From CAWDYA01 sp963806495 (GTDB lineage Bacteria > Acidobacteriota > Polarisedimenticolia > JACPZX01 > DASXTC01): 64,000 nucleotides of DNA. A model generated the notes under the pieces. The model did not search any database, was not told where the DNA came from, and saw only the letters and a program-made list of their open reading frames with translations. Of the stretch, positions 7,174-17,071 are shown one piece after another; the stretch's first letter is position 1, and every line of letters begins with the position of its first letter. The translations under genes and the position numbers were made by a program. Where the stretch lies: positions 1 to 64,000 of the forward strand of contig CAWDYA010000007.1 in NCBI GenBank assembly GCA_963806495.1, written 5' to 3'.

Positions 7174-9711
7174 TCACTCGCAGACGGTTGCCAGGCTCTG
7201 TGTGCGCGGACAGGCGATGGTCGCCGTCGAAGGCGGCCGCTCGACCCCGAGCGATGTCTGCCCGTAGCTTCCCTCGAAGCTCGGATTGTCGCCCACGATC
7301 ACCCAGAAGATGCTGGAGCCGGCCGCTGGATCCGGCGTGAAGATCGCGGATCCCGAGACGTCCAGACCGCACTGCGCGTGCGACCATCCATACGTGCCGA
7401 CGTTCGTCAGGTTTCCGTAGTGGATGACGTGTCCCGTGGCGTCGCACGAGGGCGCGTAGGTCAGGCTGATTTCTCCCGTGGCCCCGTCATAGCCGGTGAC
7501 CTCCATGCCGTTCTGCGCCGGCCCGGAGGCCTGGCCCGGAGCGTTGAACCCGACCGCCGTGACGGGCACCGTGGCCGAGGCGATCTCGAACGGCGGCGCC
7601 ATGTCGGTGTTGAGCCAGGCGTCGAGCATGTTCACACCCTCCTGGCCCAGGAACGGGTCCGCGCCGTTGTTCTGCTTCCATAGGAACTGGATGTACTCCC
7701 ACGAGGTGGCCTGGTAGTACAGCTCCACCTCCACCTCCGTGGCGAGTGCCGGAATGGTGTAGTCGACGAGATCGAAATAATCGAACGTGCCGCCGGGCCC
7801 CGGGTCGCCGAACTGCGTGGCGGGAACCGGCAGCGTGTTCCTCGTGAGTGCCTCGTCGTAGTCGAAACCGAACGGCGGGATCCTGTCGTCGTGGTAGACG
7901 GCGTTGTTGAGCACGAAGTGGAAGGTCGGGTGGATTGTCCCCGCGGGCTCCGCCGCCAGATCGCCCAGCGTGTACACCGGCAGGTTCGTTACGCGATCCC
8001 ATTCCAGCGTCATCGACGGGCTGTAACCGAGCGAGATGAGAGCCGCAGCCCACTCCTGCGTCATGCCCGGCTTGGCCTGATACACGCGGGTCGATGACGG
8101 ATCCAGGATCGACTGCACGTTCCAGGAGACCGACTGCAGATCGGTGACCATGTTGCCGATCTGCCCGTACGCTCCGTCCTCCCGGACAAGGCTGTGGGAT
8201 CCGTCGTACCACTTCAGGTTCAGCCACATCCGCCGCCCTTCAGGATATCCGCTGATGAGCTTGTGCCCGGTCAGGTTGGTGACCTTGACCTGGAGCTGGG
8301 ATCCGTTCTGCGTCGCGCTGACGGTGGCGGCCGAGCGCAGATGCGCCATCGAGCGGCTCTTGGCGGCCTCCATGGCGGTGCGCTGCGCGGTGGTGAGGCC
8401 GGAGCCGAACCTCAGTGTCCCGTGGTCGTCCTGCCAGAAGACCGTGTCCTGCGCCCAGTAGGACATGCCGGTCTGATCGTGCCGCGGCAGGTCGGGCCGA
8501 ATGTCGCCGCGGTACGGATCGCCCTGCTGGCCGCGGCCCTGCTGTGCGCCTGCGTCACCGGCCGCCGCCATGTGGCAGGTCTGGCACGTGTAGTAGCGGG
8601 GATCGCCTGCCGCGGGCGGGGTAACGAGCGGCTGCTGGTAGTCCGCCGTGAGCGTGTTGCACGTCTCGCCGCTCGTGCAATTGACGTCCTCGTTGCAGAG
8701 ATCGCCGGAGCCGCTGCAGGTCCCCCAGAGCGACCGGTCGTAGGCGATACGGAGCGAGCCGCCGGCCACCTGCAGGTCTGCCGGCAGCGTTCCGAAGTCG
8801 TTGACGCGCAGCGTGTCGTAGGCGCTGCCCGTCCACTCGCTGAAGGTCCGCTCCACGATGCCGTACGAGTAAGGCTGATTGTTCATCGCCGCCTTGTCCG
8901 CGACCGGTCCGTTCACCACGCCGCTGTAGGCACCGGTGAAAGCCGCAAGCGCACCGTGGTTCTGCGCGAGATCGCCAACCGCCGGATTGCTGACGTCATG
9001 GCAGGTGCCGCAAAGCCTGGCGTCGCGATGGAACGCGGACGGGATGGCGTCATGCTTGGCACCGTGATCGGAGTAGGGACCGAGACGCGTGCCGCCGCTG
9101 TTGAGGACGTACTCGGCGCCGCCGTAATACCCCTCGCCCGTGTTCGGATCGTAGGCGAGAAACGGCGCGTGCTGCTCCTCGACGTAGGAGCCCTCGGGCG
9201 GGTTGGGGATCGTGTTGGGCTGATCGGGGTTGGTGAGGAGGTGGCAGAACTCGCACATGATCCCCTCGCCGTCGGTGGTCGGGTCGAGACCCGAGCCGTT
9301 GGTGGGGGTGGAACGCCCTTCCAGCCAGCCCTTCACGCTGTGGCAATGCAGGCACAGATCGCCCACCCCGCCGCTGCCCGGCAGGAAGTCCTGCTCCGCC
9401 ACGGCGACCGTGGCCCAGAAGATGGGATCGCGCCCCGCGTTTGCCATCATTCCGCCCGACCAGCCGAACACGGGAACCGAGTCGGGCAAGATGTCGCCGG
9501 AGAAGTCGTGGCAACCGCAGTTGCCGACCGAGTTGATCGTCGGCACCGCATCGAGCGGCGCCGGCTGCGTGCCGGGGATCTGAACGTCGGTGGGGACGGT
9601 CGTCGCGGCAATCGCCACGATGGCGGTCAGCCCGAGCGCCAGTCCCGCGAATCCGATGACCCTTCCGGTGATGCCGGACCGAGTCTCGGGCCCTGCCTGA
9701 CGTGTGCGCAT
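7174..9711 (-). CDS. Exported multihaem cytochrome c
   Basis: The product is 845 residues from the ATG that gives an arginine-rich n-region followed by a hydrophobic stretch (17-37), a signal peptide or anchor. Canonical haem-binding CXXCH motifs are CLHCH (120-124), CEFCH (153-157), CGTCH and CQTCH. An additional CGCH at 65-68 has one residue too few. The order and wording (NAGRDPIFWATVAVAEQD, then GDLCLHCH) match a family of periplasmic multihaem cytochromes found in metal- and nitrogen-cycling bacteria. The C-terminal third looks like beta-rich binding modules. Its electron-transfer partner is not evident nearby. Confidence 0.85.
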   Translation of the reverse strand: MRTRQAGPETRSGITGRVIGFAGLALGLTAIVAIAATTVPTDVQIPGTQPAPLDAVPTINSVGNCGCHDFSGDILPDSVPVFGWSGGMMANAGRDPIFWATVAVAEQDFLPGSGGVGDLCLHCHSVKGWLEGRSTPTNGSGLDPTTDGEGIMCEFCHLLTNPDQPNTIPNPPEGSYVEEQHAPFLAYDPNTGEGYYGGAEYVLNSGGTRLGPYSDHGAKHDAIPSAFHRDARLCGTCHDVSNPAVGDLAQNHGALAAFTGAYSGVVNGPVADKAAMNNQPYSYGIVERTFSEWTGSAYDTLRVNDFGTLPADLQVAGGSLRIAYDRSLWGTCSGSGDLCNEDVNCTSGETCNTLTADYQQPLVTPPAAGDPRYYTCQTCHMAAAGDAGAQQGRGQQGDPYRGDIRPDLPRHDQTGMSYWAQDTVFWQDDHGTLRFGSGLTTAQRTAMEAAKSRSMAHLRSAATVSATQNGSQLQVKVTNLTGHKLISGYPEGRRMWLNLKWYDGSHSLVREDGAYGQIGNMVTDLQSVSWNVQSILDPSSTRVYQAKPGMTQEWAAALISLGYSPSMTLEWDRVTNLPVYTLGDLAAEPAGTIHPTFHFVLNNAVYHDDRIPPFGFDYDEALTRNTLPVPATQFGDPGPGGTFDYFDLVDYTIPALATEVEVELYYQATSWEYIQFLWKQNNGADPFLGQEGVNMLDAWLNTDMAPPFEIASATVPVTAVGFNAPGQASGPAQNGMEVTGYDGATGEISLTYAPSCDATGHVIHYGNLTNVGTYGWSHAQCGLDVSGSAIFTPDPAAGSSIFWVIVGDNPSFEGSYGQTSLGVERPPSTATIACPRTQSLATVCE

Positions 9712-10067
9712 GGGTGCACCTGGGAGTGGGGAGCACCTCCGCCGGGCGCGTTGCGCAGTCGGTGGCGGCCCACACGAGGCCGCCGACAGCGAACGAGTTT
9801 TCGACGCGCGGGGTTCAGCCGGGCAGAGGCGCCTGCCGCCGCTGTCGGGTTCTGATGCTGCAAATCCAGTGCCGTGCAGGAGCGGGCCGTCATCCCCGTT
9901 CTGCGCCATGAATCGGGCGGACCGGAGCGCGTCGAGGCCGGCAGTCTGCGTCAATCCTCACAGACGGTGCGATATGGCGCAGCGGGAGCGGTGATTGGGC
10001 ATGTCGCGCCGCGGGGCTTCCAGGGAGGATAGGACCGGCAGGGGATTGATGCGCACCGGGCATTTCC
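9712..10067 (+). other. Gene-free stretch upstream of the cytochrome gene
   Basis: I find no convincing coding frame here on either strand. It must hold the minus-strand promoter of the cytochrome gene, but no clear -35/-10 pair stands out. A GGAGG lies about 25 bases before the cytochrome ATG, too far to be an ideal ribosome site. Confidence 0.3.
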
Positions 10068-10640
10068 GTGTCCCGTGCGCGGTCGCCGCCTCGGACGTCC
10101 CATCGCATCCGGTCGGGGCTCATCGAGCGTGCGACCGTCTTCCTCATCCTGGTGGATGTCGATGTGACCGACAGCCTGGATCGGCCCGTGCCCGAGGCCG
10201 CCGGGAAGCGCACGCCGGTCCAGGAGCGGATCGAGCGATGGATCCCCGAGCCCGGCCAGCACGCCTACAACCCGCGGTGACACGGCAACCTGAAGCACAA
10301 TCTCTCCGGCGTGGATCTGACGCTGGCGCTGATGTGCGACGTCGGATGGTTCGTCGACGGGGAGGGCGACTATGTGTCGGACGACATGGACAACTGTCCG
10401 GCCGATCTCAACCCCGGCCAGGAGGACCTCGACCACGAGGGGATCGGCGACGTCCGCGATCCGGATGACGACGACGATGGCGTCATCGATTCGCAGGACG
10501 CCTGTCCCGGCGCGCGACACTCTCGCCGCCTTCATCGACCTGGTCGAGGCGCACCAGAGCAAGGGGATCGACGCGGCCAGCGCCAATCTCCTCATCCTGT
10601 ATGCCGGCAACCTCATCATGCTGGTGCGGCAGCGGCCGGG
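10068..10640 (+). pseudogene. Decayed secreted PA/thrombospondin-3 repeat protein
   Basis: One frame contains NLKHNLSGVDLTLALMCDVGW, the C-terminal signature of large exported PA-domain proteins, followed by thrombospondin type-3 calcium repeats (DNCPADLNPGQEDLDHEGIGD, then PDDDDDGVIDSQDACP). A TGA at 10278-10280 interrupts the frame just before NLKHNL. After DACP the sense shifts frame into DTLAAFIDLVEAHQSKGID. The N-terminal hundreds of residues of the family are missing. It is a remnant, probably truly decayed because it has a stop, a frameshift and a deletion together. Confidence 0.6.
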
Positions 10641-10673
10641 AGGGCCGAACCCGGGCGGCCGCCCGGCAGTCCG

Positions 10674-12012
10674 TCACGGGATGATGTGGTGCGCGCGCAT
10701 CCAGACCGTGATGGTCCGGCCGAGCGCCGGTGATTTTCTCGGCCATACCCAGTAGTGCTCGGGCCAGCTCCATTCACCGCCTCGCAGCGTGCCAAAGGTC
10801 TCCATATCGTGTCCCACCCCCGGGATGACGCTGAGGGTAAAGTCGCTGTTGCCCGCCCGTTCCAGGTACCGTCTCATGAGACCGATGTTCTCCGCCGGTG
10901 GCACGAGCGTGTCCTCTTCACCGAACAGCGCGAGCAGGGGAATCTTCGTGCTGCTCAGTACGGCCGCCGGGTCGTACCGGATCAGGCGCCATCCCTCCAG
11001 GTCGGCCTCCGACGTCACGACACTCACGTAGTCGGCCCAGGGGCCGGCCGCGACATCAGCCGCCTGCGCGAGCAGAGCCCCGATGCCTTCACCCGCATAT
11101 GCGGCGGCGAAGACGCTCCGCGTGTAGTCGAGCGCCTGATCGATGTCGCTCTCGGCGCATCCGTCGGCCCGCATCGAATAGGCGACCCGATCCAGCTCCT
11201 GCTTTCTCACCGTCACCGCCGGGCCGACATCGAGGATGAGGAAGCGAACCTCGCCCGTTCGCGACGCTGCCAGGGGGGCCAGCCATCCACCCTGGCTCAT
11301 GCCGAACAGGCCGAGCCGGTCGAGTTCGATGTCCGGCCGTCGTGAAAGCGCGCCCACCGCTGCGACGGCGTCCCCCGCCAGGTCGTCGAATGTCGCGTGT
11401 TCGTAGTCGCCGGTAGAATCTCCGACACCACGCTTGTCGTAGATGAGCGCCGCAACCCCCTGCCGGGCGAAGTAGTTCCCCCACCGGGCGTAAAATCCGT
11501 CCTTGCGGCCCTGGTTGCCCGACCCGTGGATGACCACGACGGCCGGCCAGGGTGGTCCCAACTCCGGCTTCACCAGCGACCCGGCCAGTGTGATGCCGCC
11601 GTTTCGGAACGTCAGCTCCTCGCGAACGGGTGACCTGCCGGGCCGCTCCTCACCGCGTTTGAGATGCAGCAGCAACGGGGGGTTCCATTTCCGGTTGGCT
11701 CCCGTCATTTCGCCGATGTCGGGGGAAACATGCATTGTGAACACGCCGTAGGTCAGATGCAGCGTGAGATTCCGCGCCATCTCGACCGATCGCCCTGACC
11801 GGCTCGCCGGAGATGTCCAGGTCGGGGATGTCGTACGTTCCCTGCAGCCCGTCCTGCGTCCGCCTGATGTCGACCCTGACCGTCTGGATGGATCCCTCTC
11901 GCACGTAGGCGCCCTCCCAGTGTCCGATGACCGCGTCGTCCTGGGCCAGGACGGTCTGAGGGAGAAGCAGGAGGAGAACGAAGGGTACGAAGAGCAGTGA
12001 GCGTCGTCGCAT
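10674..12012 (-). CDS. Exported alpha/beta hydrolase (one frameshift)
   Basis: The ATG at 12012 follows a GAGGAGG ribosome site and gives a signal peptide (MRRRSLLFVPFVLLLLLPQT, cleavage near VLAQ). An N-terminal beta domain (GHWEGAYVREG) leads into a dienelactone-hydrolase/BAAT-like hydrolase with PAVVVIHGSGNQGRKD as oxyanion region, nucleophile elbow GMSQGG, an acid near FGEEDTLVPP and His in PGVGHDME. One extra base near 11,775 splits the gene into two frames; both parts read as good protein and together form about 446 residues. It probably acts as an esterase or peptidase in the periplasm; the substrate is unknown. Confidence 0.75.
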
Positions 12013-12122
12013 GGGAAGCAGCCTCCTCGGAATGATCGAGTCCCCCGTCACCCTGTAAACGACGGTGGAGGGGCTATGGACGCAGCAATCCGGCGGGTAC
12101 GCGGGCGGAGGCGCGCCCGACG

Positions 12123-14230
12123 TCAGAAGCTGCGTGTGTACCTCAGCTCGAACGCACGTGCCGGCAGAAGGTAGTACTGCGCGTCGCCGAGCTCGCTTTC
12201 GGCGGTGGGGGGGCGTTGGTTGTTGAGGTTCGTGCCGTCGAGACGCAGCTCCCAGCCTTCTCCCCGGTAGGCGACGCCCGCCGACCATGTGGCGTACCAG
12301 GGCGCCAGCGCGGTGTTGCGCTTGTTGAGGTACCGGCTGCCCACGTACTGCACCTGTGTCGAGGCTCCCCATCCATGCCTCGGCGCGTACACCATGCCGG
12401 CGGAGGCGAGGTTGCGTGCCGACATCTCCAGCCGGTTGCCGCGGATCTGCGCCGCCATGCCGTCGAACTCGGTCTCGAAGTCACGGAACCGGGCGTCGTG
12501 GAGGCTGTAGGTCGTTCTCAGACGCAACGTGGGGCGGATCCACCAGTCCGAGTCGAGCTCGATGCCGCGAAAGCGCTCGGCTCCCGCGTTGGTCAGCTCG
12601 GGAAGCCCCATCGGAGCCTGAGACACCACGAGGTTCTGGAAGTTCATCTGGAACGCGGAGACCTCCAGCTCGTACCGACCCCCGGCCAGCCGCGTGCGTG
12701 CTCCGATCTGCACGGTATCGGCGGTTTCGGGCTCGAGGATGTCCGCCTCGGCGTCGAAATCGAAATCGACCACGGCGGGCTTGTAGGTGACGCTGTAGCT
12801 GCCGAACGCGCGCAAGGACTCGGGGCCGCTCTGCCAGGCGGTCCAGGTGACCCCCGCCGAGCCGCTGCCCCGTGTCAGGAGCCGCGAGTCGGAGGACTCG
12901 CCGACGGTCGAGGCCGTCAGGTCGGCCGCCCGGACGTCGCGGTCCTCGGCGGTCCGGTTCAGGCGGGCCCCTGCCTGCAGCCTCCAGCGTCCGGTCGGGT
13001 TGTACTCCACCTGCGCGTACAGGCCCGAATAGTCGCGCCGATCCTCCTGCCGGATGTCCGATTCGCGGGGAATCCCGGAGACACCGGGCGCCTTGTCGCC
13101 GTCGAGGTCCACCGTGTAGTCGAAGTCGCCGCCGCGCACGACGCCGCGGCCGTGCATGTGATCCAGGCCCCACACCGCCATCCAGCGGTCGTTCACCGTG
13201 AATGTCATGTGGGTGTCGACGTACACCTCGGTCGCATCCGATGTCGAGTCGATGCCGTTGGCGTTCGGTGAGGTCGGTGAGACATCCGTCAGAAAACCCC
13301 GCAGGGTGCTGCCCTGGGATCCGATGACCGAGACGGTGCTCGACCATTCCCCTCGTCCCCAGGGCCGTTCGTAGCTGCCCGCAAGCTGAACGCGCTGCTC
13401 GTTGATGTGTGCGCCGGAAGGGTTGTGGTTCGCATCCAGCGGCACGAGGGTCGTCAATCCTCGCCGACCCGCGGGTGCGGGCTGGCGGGATCCTGGCGCA
13501 GCCAGGTGCCGTCCGCCCGGAGCCCCAGAGTGCCCTTCCCCGCGGAGAGGGCGCCGCGCCACGCCAGGTGGCCGCGATCAGCCTGGGTCCTGTCGTCGCG
13601 GTATCCCTGACGGTCGATGTCGGCGCTCACCGAGGACGAGAGCCCCCCCCACTTCGGCAGGGGGGCCTGGCCATACAATGCCGCGCCGCCGTAGCTGCGG
13701 GCGCCGGCGGAGGCCGCGGGGCCGGTGGAGCCGGGTGGTGTGTGGATGACATGGATGACACCGGAGAAGGAGGTGGCGCCGTACATGACCGGCGCCGGGC
13801 CGCGCACCACCTCGATCCGGTCGACATCGGTCAGGTCGAGCGTGGGGAGCGCAGGTGCGAACACGCCTCCCCAGGGGACGCCGTCCACCACGAGCAGGAA
13901 AGCGTCGAACTCACGAAGCCCCCAGATCTCGGGGACGGAGCCGGCGGGCCCCCCGTCCCCGCCGGGAGCGATGTCGATACCGGCAGCCAGCGTCAGGGCG
14001 CCTCGCAGATCCCGGGCGCCCCGGGCGCGCAGATCGGCGCCGGAGACGATCGTCATGGCGTACGGGACCTTGTCGACCTCCTCGGGGATGCGTGTGGCGG
14101 TGATCTCGATCCGCTCCGCGTTGGGGTCGACGGCGGCATCGGCATCCGAGGCCCGAGCCGCGGGGGCCGACAGGAGCCCGAAGATCACGACAGCCGGAGC
14201 GATGCTCCCGGCCGTCAGGGGTCGCCGCAT
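12123..14230 (-). CDS. TonB-dependent outer-membrane receptor (one frameshift)
   Basis: The product is about 702 residues. A signal peptide (first ~27 residues, ending ARA) is followed by the plug domain: IEITATRIPEEVDKVPYAMT, then VDRIEVVRGPAPVMYGATSFSG, the classical plug signature. A 22-strand barrel follows, ending in a C-terminal Phe (ELRYTRSF) as needed for outer-membrane insertion. One base is missing near 13,457; restoring it gives VGEDLTTLVPL across the break. I prefer ATG 14230 because the AGAGGAGA ribosome site is correctly spaced there but too close to ATG 14236. The substrate could be a siderophore, vitamin or sugar; no transport neighbours narrow this. Confidence 0.85.
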
Positions 14231-14391
14231 CCTCATTCTCCTCTGGCCGTGGCGGGCAGAACACGCAGAATACACCGGCCCGCCCGGGGCAATCAAATAT
14301 CCGGGGGACGATTTGCAAGGGGCCGGGAACCGGTGGCGGAGGATGGTGTCTCTGGTGGGAGGCCCGCCAACGGGCAGGGAGAGGAGATGCC

Positions 14392-15246
14392 ATGAAACGA
14401 ACCGTCAGAGTCAGGGTGAACGGGCCGGTACGGCTCGCGATGTGTCTCGCCGTGCTGCTTGCCGCGGCCGTGCCGGCATCGGCCGGAGATCATCATGATG
14501 AATTCACGCTCGAGGTCCTCGTCGACGGGACGCCGGTCAGAAAGTACGCCTCCCGCGGCACGACCTACATCGAAGCCCTGGCGGGGCGTGAATACTCGAT
14601 CCGGTTGGGAAACCACACTTCGCACCGGGTTGCCGTCGCGCTGAGCGTGGACGGTCTCAACTCGATCGACGCGCGCTCCACCACAGCCCGGGCGGCGTCC
14701 AAGTGGATCCTGGACCCCTGGCAGACGATCACCATCGACGGCTGGCAGACCGGTCCGGCCACCGCCCGGCGGTTCTTCTTCACGACCGAGGAGAAATCGT
14801 ACGGCGCCTGGCTCGGGAGCACGCGCAACCTCGGTATCATCACCGCCGCGGTTTTCCGTGAGCGCCGCCGGCAGCCGGCGCCGATCGCCCGGGAGGAGGG
14901 CGAGCCGGGGGCTCCCGCGCCGGAGGCGCGGCAGCGACGCCTGCAGCCGGGGGAGACCTCGGGCGACGAGGCCCAGGGCGCCCCTTCGCGGATGCACGAC
15001 GATCTGGCCGCCACCGGTATCGGCGAGGAGGTAGGCCACCGGGTGACCCGCGTCGCGTTCGATGCCGAGGCTGTGCCGGCCGCAGTGCTCGACATCAGGT
15101 ACGAATACCGGCAAGCGCTCGTCCGGCTCGGCGTCCTCGACGACCCCTCGCGCAGTTGCGAGGACCCCCTGGCGCGCCGGGAGCGGGCGGAAGGTTTCGA
15201 GGGGATACGCTTCGCCCCGGACCCGTTCCGGCGGCGCTGCCCCTAG
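14392..15246 (+). CDS. Conserved exported protein of unknown function
   Basis: The product is 284 residues with a GAGAGGAG ribosome site. Residues 1-31 form a signal peptide (hydrophobic LAMCLAVLLAAAVPASAG). The mature N-terminal half is a beta domain with phrases such as ALAGREYSIRLGNHTSHRVAVALSVDGLN and RRFFFTTEEKSYGAWLGS, which I recognise only as belonging to an uncharacterised family of exported proteins. A Pro/Glu/Ala-rich linker at about 155-195 joins a smaller C-terminal region with VLDIRYEYRQALVRLGV. It lies upstream of two OmpA-domain genes with its own transcription likely ending before them. Confidence 0.6.
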   Translation: MKRTVRVRVNGPVRLAMCLAVLLAAAVPASAGDHHDEFTLEVLVDGTPVRKYASRGTTYIEALAGREYSIRLGNHTSHRVAVALSVDGLNSIDARSTTARAASKWILDPWQTITIDGWQTGPATARRFFFTTEEKSYGAWLGSTRNLGIITAAVFRERRRQPAPIAREEGEPGAPAPEARQRRLQPGETSGDEAQGAPSRMHDDLAATGIGEEVGHRVTRVAFDAEAVPAAVLDIRYEYRQALVRLGVLDDPSRSCEDPLARRERAEGFEGIRFAPDPFRRRCP

Positions 15247-15296
15247 TCCGGGCGCGGGTGGGGGCGGGCGTCCGGCCCGCCTCCTCCCGCTCCGGC

Positions 15297-15324
15297 TTGA
15301 AAAAACCCGCGGCAGGTGTACCAT
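15297..15324 (+). promoter_or_regulatory. Promoter of the OmpA-domain gene pair
   Basis: TTGAAA (15297-15302) and TACCAT (15319-15324) are 16 bases apart and lie about 100 bases before the first OmpA-family start codon, in the gap after the preceding gene. Confidence 0.5.
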
Positions 15325-15423
15325 GTGGATGTTCGCAGTCACATCGCGCCGCACCCCCTCACGGGGCCCCGCCTGCGGCGCTGCTTTTGAACGCCCCGCC
15401 TCGACATCACTGGAGGAGAATCC

Positions 15424-16380
15424 ATGTTCGTTAGGAGAAGCATGGTGCTGGTCGGCGTATTGCTGCTCGCCGCGGGTGCCACCCTGGCCGGGACGGACAC
15501 CGACAATGACGGTATCAAGGATCGCAAGGACCAGTGCCCAAGCACGATGATCGGCGCGAAGGTGGACAAGACAGGCTGCGCCGTGGACAGCGACGCGGAC
15601 GGCGTTCCGGACGGAATCGATCGCTGTGCCCGGACCCCTGCCGGATGGCAGGTGGATGCCACCGGCTGTCCGATAGACAGCGACGCCGACGGCGTGGTCG
15701 ATGCTCTGGACACCTGCGGCGTCACGCCGCCGGGCGCGACGGTGGACACAGCCGGCTGTCCCGCCGACGCTGACGGCGACGGCGTGCTCGACGGGCTCGA
15801 TCGATGCGCCCGCACCGTGCCTTCCGCAGTGGTGGACGGCTTCGGATGCGCGATTGACTCCGATCACGACGGCGTGCCGGACGGCGTCGATCAGTGCGCG
15901 CAGACGGTGTACGAGACACCGGTGGACGCCTCGGGCTGCGACGCGACGCCCAGGGTGGATTTCCTCTTCGGTCCCGACAAGGACAGCGTGGTCCTCGAGG
16001 GAGTCGTCTTCGGCAAGAACCAGGTCGACATCACCGAGGACTCCGCGTCGCAGCTCGAGCAGGTCGCACGGTTTCTCGAGGACTACCCCGACGTGAACGT
16101 CGAGATCCGGGCCTACACCGACGCGAAGGGCGCCGCCGCACACAACAGGGATCTCTCGCGCAGGCGCGCGGAGGTGGTGAAGGCGTTCCTGGTCGCCAAG
16201 GGGATCGACCCGGCCCGCATGAAGACACGCGGTCTCGGGGAGAGGTCTCCCATCGCCGACAACAAGACGCCGGAAGGTCGTGAGCGGAACAGGCGGATCG
16301 AGCTGGCCCGGCTCGAGACGCCACCCGATTCCGGTGCCCGCGGCACCGGCAAGCCCGCCGGACAGGCGGGGGGACTCTAG
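15424..16380 (+). CDS. OmpA-family protein with thrombospondin-3 repeats
   Basis: The product is 318 residues, preceded by GGAGGAG. A signal peptide (1-22) leads to calcium-binding thrombospondin type-3 repeats (DTDNDGIKDRKDQCP and four further copies, about 24-170). The C-terminal OmpA domain (about 180-300) binds peptidoglycan, with NRDLSRRRAEVVKAFLVAKG and NRRIELARLE as its hallmark segments. The domain order is that of OprF-like proteins that link outer membrane to cell wall, but no N-terminal beta-barrel is present, so it is probably a periplasmic linker. It is followed after 7 bases by a second OmpA-domain gene, so the two are co-expressed. Confidence 0.88.
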   Translation: MFVRRSMVLVGVLLLAAGATLAGTDTDNDGIKDRKDQCPSTMIGAKVDKTGCAVDSDADGVPDGIDRCARTPAGWQVDATGCPIDSDADGVVDALDTCGVTPPGATVDTAGCPADADGDGVLDGLDRCARTVPSAVVDGFGCAIDSDHDGVPDGVDQCAQTVYETPVDASGCDATPRVDFLFGPDKDSVVLEGVVFGKNQVDITEDSASQLEQVARFLEDYPDVNVEIRAYTDAKGAAAHNRDLSRRRAEVVKAFLVAKGIDPARMKTRGLGERSPIADNKTPEGRERNRRIELARLETPPDSGARGTGKPAGQAGGL

Positions 16381-16387
16381 AGTGGGG

Positions 16388-17059
16388 ATGGCGGCCTCCC
16401 GACGCCGGGCTCTCGCGGCGCTGATCGCTCTCGCCCTTGTCGCGGCTCCCGGCTGTGCCGGCAAGCGTCCCGGCGCGCAGGAGCCGCGCGCCACGAAGCG
16501 CGACAAGACCGCCAAAGGCGCCGGCATCGGCGCCGCGGCGGGGGCCGTGATCGGCGCCGTCCTCGGTGAAGGGAAGGCCGACAGGATCCTGACCGGAGCC
16601 GCCATCGGCGCCGGCATCGGCGCCGGGGTCGGCGCCTATATGGACAAGCAGGAGGAGAAGCTCGCGCACATTCCGGGCACCCGGGTCGAGAGGGCGAGCG
16701 AGGACATGCTGCTCGTTCACTTCGACTCGGATGTCCTGTTCGACGTGGACTCGGCGGTGCTCGGGCCCGGCGCGCGCGGAGCGCTCGACGACACGGCGCA
16801 GGTTCTGCTCGAGTACCCGAAGACGGCGATCGTCGTACAGGGACACACCGACTCGACCGGTACGGAGGAGCACAATCAGGCCCTCAGCGAGCGCCGGGCC
16901 GCGGCGGTGGCGAACTACCTCATCGGCCGGGGGATCGATCCGGCCCGGATCACCTCGGTGGGGTACGGCGAGGGCTCGCCGGTCGCCGATAACGCGACGT
17001 CCGCGGGCCGGCAGCTAAACCGGCGCGTCGACCTGCTCCTGAAGGCGAAGGCGAAATGA
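16388..17059 (+). CDS. OmpA-domain lipoprotein with glycine-zipper
   Basis: The product is 223 residues. The N-terminus is a lipoprotein-type signal ending APGC (Cys about residue 24), an imperfect lipobox. A glycine-zipper segment (KGAGIGAAAGAVIGAVLGEG and a second copy, about 40-85) is followed by the OmpA peptidoglycan-binding domain (about 105-220) with NQALSERRAAAVANYLIGRG and NRRVDLLLK. Families with this order (YiaD-like) sit in the outer membrane and hold the cell wall. The start could instead be GTG 16382. The 7-base gap from the upstream OmpA gene implies translational coupling. Confidence 0.85.
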   Translation: MAASRRRALAALIALALVAAPGCAGKRPGAQEPRATKRDKTAKGAGIGAAAGAVIGAVLGEGKADRILTGAAIGAGIGAGVGAYMDKQEEKLAHIPGTRVERASEDMLLVHFDSDVLFDVDSAVLGPGARGALDDTAQVLLEYPKTAIVVQGHTDSTGTEEHNQALSERRAAAVANYLIGRGIDPARITSVGYGEGSPVADNATSAGRQLNRRVDLLLKAKAK

Positions 17060-17071
17060 GGAGTGGTGGTT

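Noticed and set aside
5560..7683. A 707-residue plus-strand ORF spanning two genes
   Set aside because: It is the antisense of the TPR kinase and the cytochrome end; composition and absence of domains mark it as a shadow.
15424..15960. A tandem DNA repeat array in the OmpA-like gene
   Set aside because: The periodicity is that of thrombospondin-3 protein repeats within one coding frame, not a non-coding repeat or CRISPR.
14293..16617. A 774-residue minus-strand ORF
   Set aside because: It covers three well-supported plus-strand genes with signal peptides and domains, and shows repeated His/Val/Arg low-sense text typical of antisense thrombospondin repeats.
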